DNA of 64,000 nt from Streptomyces sp. CA-210063. Lineage in GTDB: Bacteria > Actinomycetota > Actinomycetes > Streptomycetales > Streptomycetaceae. A program made the position numbers and the translations under genes. Shown in pieces: positions 58,794 to 64,000 of this stretch. The first letter of the stretch is position 1. Every line of letters begins with the position of its first letter. The notes beneath the pieces are model-generated. The model made no database searches. It was given only the letters and a program-made list of their open reading frames with translations, and was not told the origin of the DNA. Location of the stretch: assembly GCF_024612015.1 (NCBI RefSeq), contig NZ_CP102512.1:7564001-7628000 (forward strand), given 5' to 3'.

Positions 58794-59621
58794 GTGCGTG
58801 AGGTGGGCGGCAGACGTGAACAGACCCGGTGGACCCGGGCCACCCTCGGCCGCCCCGACCACCCCCTCGACCTCCTCACCGCCCGCTTCGACCGCCACCG
58901 CTACGCTCCGCACACGCACGAGGAGTTCAGCGTGGGCGTCTGCGTCCTGGGCGCCTCGTGCATCGACTACCGGGGCGGCGCCCTCAAGGTCGGCGAGGGC
59001 GCGATAGTCGTCCTGGCCCCCGGCGAACCGCACACCGGCGAATCGGCCTACGGCACCTACGGCTACCGCGCCCTCTACCCGGCCCCCGCCCTCCTCACCG
59101 ACGGCATCCTCGGCGGCGTCCCGCACTTCCGCGACCCCGTCCTCCACGACCCCGAGCTGGCGGCCGCCCTACGCACCGCACACACCGAGCTGAGCACCTG
59201 CCCCGACCCCCTGGAGGCCGAGTCCCGCCTCCCCTGGCTGCTCACGGCCCTGGCCCGCCGCCACTCCACGTCCGGCGCGAGCTCCGACAGGCTTCCGGGC
59301 GCCGACACCATCGCCGTCGCCGTACGAGACCGCCTGGCCGACGAACTCCTCTCCCCGCCCTCCCTCGCCGACCTCGCCACCGACCTGGGCCTCTCCCGCT
59401 ACCAACTCCTCCGAGCCTTCCGTACGACGATGGGCATGCCCCCGTACGCCTGGCTGGCCCAGCACCGGGTGAGCCGTGCCCGCGGGTTGCTGGAGGCGGG
59501 CGGCCGCCCGGCGGAGGTGGCCGGTCAGGTGGGCTTCGCGGACCAGGCGCACATGACGCGATGGTTCAGGAGGGTGCTGGGGGTGACGCCGGCGGCGTAT
59601 CGGACGAGCGTGCGGCCGTAG
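58794..59621 (+). CDS. AraC-family transcriptional regulator
   Basis: A 275-residue protein. An N-terminal cupin-like AraC binding domain (RYAPHTHEEFSVGVCVLGAS, GAIVVLAPGEPHTG) precedes two HTH motifs (LATDLGLSRYQLLRAFRTTM and VAGQVGFADQAHMTRWFRRV followed by LGVTPAAYR). The start is uncertain: GTG at 58794 (after GGAAAGG) or 58803; the frame continues to 58734. It lies 78 bp upstream of the EamA exporter in the same direction, a common regulator-exporter pair. Confidence 0.88.
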   Translation: MREVGGRREQTRWTRATLGRPDHPLDLLTARFDRHRYAPHTHEEFSVGVCVLGASCIDYRGGALKVGEGAIVVLAPGEPHTGESAYGTYGYRALYPAPALLTDGILGGVPHFRDPVLHDPELAAALRTAHTELSTCPDPLEAESRLPWLLTALARRHSTSGASSDRLPGADTIAVAVRDRLADELLSPPSLADLATDLGLSRYQLLRAFRTTMGMPPYAWLAQHRVSRARGLLEAGGRPAEVAGQVGFADQAHMTRWFRRVLGVTPAAYRTSVRP

Positions 59622-59698
59622 ACGCGCTGGGTGAGCCGGGGGTCGTGCGCGCAACAGCGTTCAAGACGGATGGGGCCCCGTGGCCCGAAACTCCCCCC

Positions 59699-60697
59699 AT
59701 GACTGCACGCGGCTGGTTCCTCTTCTCCCTGATGGGAGTCCTCTGGGGCATCCCCTACCTGATGATCAAAGTGGCCGTGGACGAGGTCTCCCCGTCCACG
59801 GTCGTCTTCGTACGCTGCGCCCTGGGCGCGGCCCTCCTCCTCCCCTTCGCGATCCGTCAGGGAGGACTGACCCGCGTAGTCAGGCAGCACTGGCGACCGA
59901 TGCTCGCCTTCGCCGTGATCGAGGTCATCGGCCCCTGGTGGACCCTGACCGACGCCGAACGCCACCTCTCCAGCTCCACGGCCGGCCTCCTCATCGCGGG
60001 CGTCCCGATCATGAGCGTGCTCCTGGCCCGCTTCTTCGGCGACGCGGAACGGCTGGGAGTCCGCCGCATGACGGGCCTGGCCCTGGGCCTGGGCGGCGTG
60101 GCGGTCCTGACCGTCCCCCACCTCACGGGAGGCAACGTCCTGTCTCTGGCGGAAGTCCTGGTCACGGTGGTCGGCTACGCGACGGCCCCCCTGATCATGG
60201 CCCGCCACCTCAAGCAGGTCCCCACCCTCCAGCTGATAGCCCCGGTCCTGCTCCTGGCAGCACTCGTCTACGCTCCGGCGGCAGCCCTGACCCGCCCACC
60301 CACGATGCCCTCGACCCCCGCCCTCGTTTCGTTGGCGGCCCTGGGCGTGATCTGCACGGCCCTGGCCTTCGTAGGCTTCCTCGAGCTGATCCACGAGGTC
60401 GGCCCCACGAGGGCGACAGTCTTCACATACGTCAACCCGGCGGTGGCGGTGGCGGCGGGCGCGCTCTTCCTGGACGAGCCACTGACGCCCGGAGTCCTGG
60501 CATCCTTCGCCCTGATCCTGGCGGGCTCGTTCCTGGCGACGGCATCGACGGCATCGACGGCATCGACGGGACCGAGGACTGGTGGGCGCCCGGTAGCATG
60601 GTCCACACGGCAGACGAGCCGGGCGGACGGCCGCGTGGAGGCCCTTGTGGACCTCCCCGAGGAACGTCCGGGCTCCACAGGGCAGGGTGGTGGCTAA
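59699..60697 (+). CDS. EamA-family transporter whose tail is encoded by rnpB
   Basis: A 332-residue, ten-helix DMT/EamA exporter: GWFLFSLMGVLWGIPYLMIK, STVVFVRCALGAALLLPFA, VIEVIGPWWTLTDAERHLSS and GPTRATVFTYVNPAVAVAAG as the EamA signature. It probably exports amino acids or small metabolites. The helices end near residue 281 (FALILAGSFLATA). Beyond that are an AST repeat from three 9-bp units and then ~40 hydrophilic residues; the last ~89 bp lie inside RNase P RNA. ATG at 59699. Confidence 0.85.
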   Translation: MTARGWFLFSLMGVLWGIPYLMIKVAVDEVSPSTVVFVRCALGAALLLPFAIRQGGLTRVVRQHWRPMLAFAVIEVIGPWWTLTDAERHLSSSTAGLLIAGVPIMSVLLARFFGDAERLGVRRMTGLALGLGGVAVLTVPHLTGGNVLSLAEVLVTVVGYATAPLIMARHLKQVPTLQLIAPVLLLAALVYAPAAALTRPPTMPSTPALVSLAALGVICTALAFVGFLELIHEVGPTRATVFTYVNPAVAVAAGALFLDEPLTPGVLASFALILAGSFLATASTASTASTGPRTGGRPVAWSTRQTSRADGRVEALVDLPEERPGSTGQGGG

Positions 60698-61018
60698 CGG
60701 CCACCCGGGGTGACCCGCGGGACAGTGCCACAGAAAACAAACCGCCCAGCGCTCAGGCGCTGGGTAAGGGTGAAACGGTGGTGTAAGAGACCACCAGTGC
60801 CCAGGGTGACCTGGGCAGCTAGGTAAACCCCACCCGGAGCAAGGTCAAGAGGGGACACCCCGGTGTCCCTGCGCGGACGTTCGAGGGCTGCCCGCCCGAG
60901 TCCACGGGTAGACCGCACGAGGCCGGCGGCAACGCCGGTCCTAGATGGATGGCCGTCTCCCGGCCGACCGCGAGGTCGACCGGTGACAGAACCCGGCGTA
61001 CAGCCCGACTCGTCTGCC
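60609..61018 (+). ncRNA. rnpB: RNase P RNA (class A)
   Basis: This is the catalytic RNA that matures tRNA 5' ends. Diagnostic conserved segments: GAGGAACGTCCGGGCTCC, then CAGGGTGGTGGCTAACGGCC, ACAGAAAACAAACCGCC, the GGTAAGGGTGAAACGG region and the 3' GACAGAACCCGGCGTACAGC. P1 pairs GGCAGACGAG (60609-60618) with CTCGTCTGCC (61009-61018). Length about 410 nt, as expected for actinobacteria. The 5' ~90 nt overlap the EamA reading frame. 61019-61166 holds no gene. Confidence 0.93.
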
Positions 61019-61166
61019 TTTCTGTTTGGCCCTGGAAGCACTTCGGCACAGCTGGTTGGCTCCTGTCAGAGGGCCAGGTCTGCACACGCCAGGGCGTTGG
61101 TGCATACCGGGCACCATGAGGCGCACGGATGGAGCGGGTCGATTGTCGATGATCTCTGTCTTTGCG

Positions 61167-63296
61167 TCACATGGCTGTGAACCTGACGGCTTCCTGAAGC
61201 AAAGCCGTGGCACCGTTCAGGTCGGCCAACCGGGCTGCGAGCGTGGCCTCAGCGAGGCGCGGCGGAAGAGCCACGCTGAACTTCAGTCCTGCCAGCGCAC
61301 GGGGATCCACTGCCGGGAGGCACAGGTGGTCGGCGGCGTGTGCGGTGGCCTTTCTCCATTCTTGGGGGGTGAGGTCCTCGCGCAGTCGGACGTAGGCGTC
61401 CGTAGGGCGCTGCAGGGGGTCGGCGATGCTGGAGAGGGTTGCGGCCAGGGTGGCGTTGGTGCGATAGCCCGCCCACGTCCACCACCGCACATTCGTGTCG
61501 TGCCCTCCCCGCATGATGACGGTGCCGTCGCGGTACACCAGTTCGGCGCTCTCATCGCGCACGCAAGCGAGGGCGGTTTCGGCACGGCGAGTTAGCCTGA
61601 CCGGTGGGGTGGCACCGAGCAGTATTTCGCGGGCCGCCCGTGTCAGCTCGTACGACGCGGTGCGGGTCAGGCCGACGCCGCCCCAGCGGGCCCGCCCGCC
61701 ACTGTCCACCGGTTCGACAAAGCAGCGGCGGCGCGACCAGTCGATGTACGTCACCTGCCAGCTGCGCCCGGCGAGCAGAAGTCGGCGAGGGCCGACGACC
61801 TCGTCCGTGAGCAGCACGGGATCTGTGGTGCCGATCTCGGTGCGGCCCGACAGCACAGTGAACTCAGGGGCGGCGGTGAAGACCGCGGTGAGGTCCATGA
61901 AATGCCGGTAGCCGAACCGCTTTTCGGCCTCTGGGCCAATGAACAGCAGTTCGCCGTCCCGGTCCAGATAGCCCTCCTCGACCAGGTGGCGCACGATCGG
62001 CTCGGCGGAAGGGCCGAACGGGCCGAAGCCTCCCCACCACTCCTGCCACAGTCGGTCACCGACCTGGTGCTCCTGGAGGCACAGCGCCAGCACCTGTTGC
62101 GCGGCAATGTGTCGGGGCTCCGGAGGAGCGATGACCGGCTCCACCCAGCCGCGCGACCAGAGCAGCAGAAGTGCCGCCGCGGACAGGAGGCCGGCGTCGT
62201 CGGTGGCGAGGAACAGGCAGTTGCGGCTGGATCCGGGCCGTCGACCGGTGCGGCCCAGTCGCTGTAGGAACGAGGCCACGGTGCGTGGCGCATCGATCTG
62301 GACGACCCGGTCGAGGTCGCCGACGTCGATGCCCAGTTCCAGGGTGCTGGTGGAGACGATCACACAGTCACGAGCCTCCGCGAAGGCTTCCTCCGCCCGC
62401 CGTCGCTCGTCTGTGGACAGTGACGCGTGGGACAGGAAAGTAGTCATCCCCTTCGCACGCAGCGCCGCGCCGAGTTCCTCGACCTGCTTGCGCGATTCAC
62501 AGAAGACCAGCCGCTTCTCGCCCCGGTGCAACGCCGCGATCACTGTCGCGGCATTGGCCAGGGACCCCACATAGTCGAGCTGGACATCTCCGGGCGGAGG
62601 CAGTTTCTGTACTTTCTCCTTCAGGTGCGGGGCGACAACCTGCGCCGTGCGCCGCCCGGCCTTGGCTCCCTGCAACCAGGTGAGCAGTTCCTCAGGGTTA
62701 CCCACGGTTGCGGACAGGCCGACCCGCTGCACCGGACGCCCGGCCACCCGCTCCAGCCGTTCCAGCACGGCCAGTAGATGCCACCCCCGGTCGTCGCCCG
62801 CGAAAGCGTGCACCTCGTCGACGACGATCGCCCGTAGCCCGGAGAAGAACGCCCGGTGGTCGACGTTGGCGCTGACCAGCATGGCTTCCAGGGACTCGGG
62901 AGTGGTCAGCAGCACATCCGGCCGTTCGCGCAGGATGCGCTTGCGGCGGGAGTGTGTGACATCGCCGTGCCAGAGCGCGGCTGTGCGCCCGAGCCAGGAG
63001 GTGTACGTCTCCAGTCGGGGCAACAGGTTGTTGAGCAGCGCTTTCAGCGGACATACGTAGAGGACCGAGGTGCCGTCCCATTTCTCCTGCGCCATCCGCG
63101 ACAGCAAGGGGAAGCACGCGGCCTCGGTCTTCCCCCCTGCGGTTGGGGCGATCAGCACGGCGTCCGCCCCGTCTGTCAGGGGGATGATCGCCTCCTCCTG
63201 GAGAGTCCGCAGGCGGGGCCAGCCCAGGGTGTTCACGACGTGGTGGACCAACCCCGGGTGAAGCAGGTCCATCGGGTCGGGCGCCACGTCGCTCAC
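61167..63296 (-). CDS. brxHI: BREX-associated DEAD/DEAH helicase (BrxHI-like)
   Basis: A 709-residue superfamily-2 helicase, Lhr-like. Motif I is APTAGGKTEAACFPLL, motif Ia CPLKALLNNLLPRL, motif II VDEVHAFAGDDRG, motif III LSATVGN, and motif VI in the second RecA domain is FLQRLGRTGRRPG. A C-terminal region of ~300 residues is typical of Lhr/BrxHI proteins. It overlaps the upstream gene by 4 bp (GTGA), and that gene is BrxD-like, the pairing found in type 2 BREX phage-resistance systems. Its precise role in BREX is not established. It is the last gene of the system before rnpB. Confidence 0.82.
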   Translation of the reverse strand: MSDVAPDPMDLLHPGLVHHVVNTLGWPRLRTLQEEAIIPLTDGADAVLIAPTAGGKTEAACFPLLSRMAQEKWDGTSVLYVCPLKALLNNLLPRLETYTSWLGRTAALWHGDVTHSRRKRILRERPDVLLTTPESLEAMLVSANVDHRAFFSGLRAIVVDEVHAFAGDDRGWHLLAVLERLERVAGRPVQRVGLSATVGNPEELLTWLQGAKAGRRTAQVVAPHLKEKVQKLPPPGDVQLDYVGSLANAATVIAALHRGEKRLVFCESRKQVEELGAALRAKGMTTFLSHASLSTDERRRAEEAFAEARDCVIVSTSTLELGIDVGDLDRVVQIDAPRTVASFLQRLGRTGRRPGSSRNCLFLATDDAGLLSAAALLLLWSRGWVEPVIAPPEPRHIAAQQVLALCLQEHQVGDRLWQEWWGGFGPFGPSAEPIVRHLVEEGYLDRDGELLFIGPEAEKRFGYRHFMDLTAVFTAAPEFTVLSGRTEIGTTDPVLLTDEVVGPRRLLLAGRSWQVTYIDWSRRRCFVEPVDSGGRARWGGVGLTRTASYELTRAAREILLGATPPVRLTRRAETALACVRDESAELVYRDGTVIMRGGHDTNVRWWTWAGYRTNATLAATLSSIADPLQRPTDAYVRLREDLTPQEWRKATAHAADHLCLPAVDPRALAGLKFSVALPPRLAEATLAARLADLNGATALLQEAVRFTAM

Positions 63297-64000
63297 GGGA
63301 GATCCAGTTCGACATCATCGGCGCTGTCGACCGCCGCGGCGTTGCGCTCGACCTCGGTCAGCTCCGAGGCGTTCACCGTGAGCGCGTAGTGCTTGCGCGG
63401 ATCGAAGTCCTCGAACTGGTCCACACGGTCGAGGACGTCGCCGACGAGCTTCTTGAGGAACAGACGAGGTGCCACCCCGACCTTGCCGCCCAGCGCCCCG
63501 CCGACGGCCCTTGCCAGGTCGGCGACGTATACGTCGTCTGTGAGCTCCTTTACTCGCTCAGCCGCCGAAGACCCGGACGCGTACAGGTCCCGGATGGTCA
63601 GCCCTAGACCGATCAGCGATTCCAGATTGAAGCCCGGCAGCCTGAGCTGCACGGCACGCGGGTTGTCGAAGCGCGGATCGGTCGTGAAGTCGGTGGCCAG
63701 TCGCTGGGCCAGCGGAGCCAGCCGCTGCACCCCCTGCCGGCCGTCGTAGAACGCCGGCGTGCCGGTGATCAGCAGATAGAGGCCGGGGAAGCGTCCGGAG
63801 TGCACCTCGTCGATGAGCTGGCGCAGCGCGTTCAGCGCCTTGTCACGGGCGTCGGACCGAACCCGTTGCAGAGTTTCCACCTCGTCCAGCACGACGAACA
63901 GGCCCGAGTGCCCGGAGTCCCGCAGCACGGTGAGCAGCCCCTGCAGGAACCCCAGGGCGCCGAAATGGTCGAGGTCGCCGCGCACCCCGGCGGACCTGCG
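63293..64000 (-). CDS. brxD: BREX ATP-binding protein BrxD (5' truncated by window edge)
   Basis: The frame is open to the window edge; the last 235 codons are visible. The Walker B-like strand is LFVVLDEVETLQRVRS, followed by LRQLIDEVHSGRFPGLYLLI, TGTPAFYDGRQGVQRLAPLA and FDNPRAVQLRLPGF, all typical of BrxD (DUF2791). The Walker A motif must lie beyond the edge. It is coupled to the helicase (GTGA). The remaining BREX genes (for example pglX, pglY/brxC, pglZ) are expected to the right, outside this window. Confidence 0.8.
   Translation of the reverse strand, partial: RRSAGVRGDLDHFGALGFLQGLLTVLRDSGHSGLFVVLDEVETLQRVRSDARDKALNALRQLIDEVHSGRFPGLYLLITGTPAFYDGRQGVQRLAPLAQRLATDFTTDPRFDNPRAVQLRLPGFNLESLIGLGLTIRDLYASGSSAAERVKELTDDVYVADLARAVGGALGGKVGVAPRLFLKKLVGDVLDRVDQFEDFDPRKHYALTVNASELTEVERNAAAVDSADDVELDLP

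Noticed and set aside
61019..61166. Phage attachment site between rnpB and the BREX helicase
   Set aside because: No integrase and no direct repeat of the rnpB end is visible in the window; the far border of the island lies outside it.

Overview
The window looks like a piece of a Streptomyces (or close relative) chromosome. Base composition is very GC-rich with strong third-position bias, GTG starts and ATGA/GTGA overlaps are common, and several streptomycete-typical families are present: an XRE/DUF397 pair, a WD40-STAND protein, a PQQ-propeller kinase and SigE-type sigma/anti-sigma genes. No transposase, integrase, tRNA, rRNA or CRISPR array was found. The only classical RNA gene is RNase P RNA (rnpB). 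All identifications were made by reading the sequence against remembered families; no database search was run.

Layout. 0-3 kb: the tail of an unknown gene, then a divergent cyp125-like P450 and fadA5-like thiolase pair, arranged as in the mycobacterial cholesterol cluster. 3-13.4 kb: a WD40/STAND regulator, DUF397 and XRE genes, an HATPase protein, a Ser/Thr kinase with a PQQ propeller, two tandem secreted paralogues and a small secreted transglycosylase. 13.7-17.9 kb: an aminoglycoside-phosphotransferase relic, a metallo-beta-lactamase-fold hydrolase, an aldehyde dehydrogenase with a ferredoxin, and a TPR protein. 18-22.6 kb: a large HTH-NACHT NTPase with small membrane proteins nearby. 22.6-27.4 kb: an orphan TPP-riboswitch-like RNA, a KstR-like TetR repressor and a three-gene glycosyltransferase/methyltransferase/barrel operon. 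27.6-31.3 kb: an unfamiliar operon of a solute-binding-like protein, a solute-binding/VWA lipoprotein and a membrane protein. 31.4-42 kb: an F420-type oxidoreductase, a DUF5336 protein, an amidase with a decayed partial duplicate, an Mrr-TerD fusion, a methyltransferase, an MFS exporter and a sigma factor with its membrane partner. 42-48 kb: a two-component system and a MaoC-ADH-SDR steroid operon. 48-59.6 kb: mostly conserved streptomycete genes (Nif3, zinc ribbon, RNase H/phosphatase, Eda, YaaA, RNB nuclease, MerR, Uma2, AraC). 59.7-64 kb: an EamA exporter that runs into rnpB, then two genes of a BREX-type phage-defence system cut by the window edge.

The unifying theme is a dispersed steroid/cholesterol-type catabolic regulon. 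A KstR homologue and five matches (three exact, two with one mismatch) to the KstR operator TnnAACnnGTTnnA lie beside the P450/thiolase, MBL/ALDH, kstR/glycosyltransferase and MaoC operons. A second, apparently separate palindrome, CTGACGnnnCGTCAG, occurs at four promoters of the same set, including an F420-oxidoreductase gene that has no KstR box. The steroid genes are therefore probably under two regulators.

Other features that stand out are the orphan riboswitch-like RNA that ends at the kstR stop codon and would read antisense into it, short tandem repeats that repeatedly start at the 3' ends of genes (stop codon included) or copy a ribosome-binding site and start codon, and a dispersed repeat of about 30 bp at transcription-unit borders.
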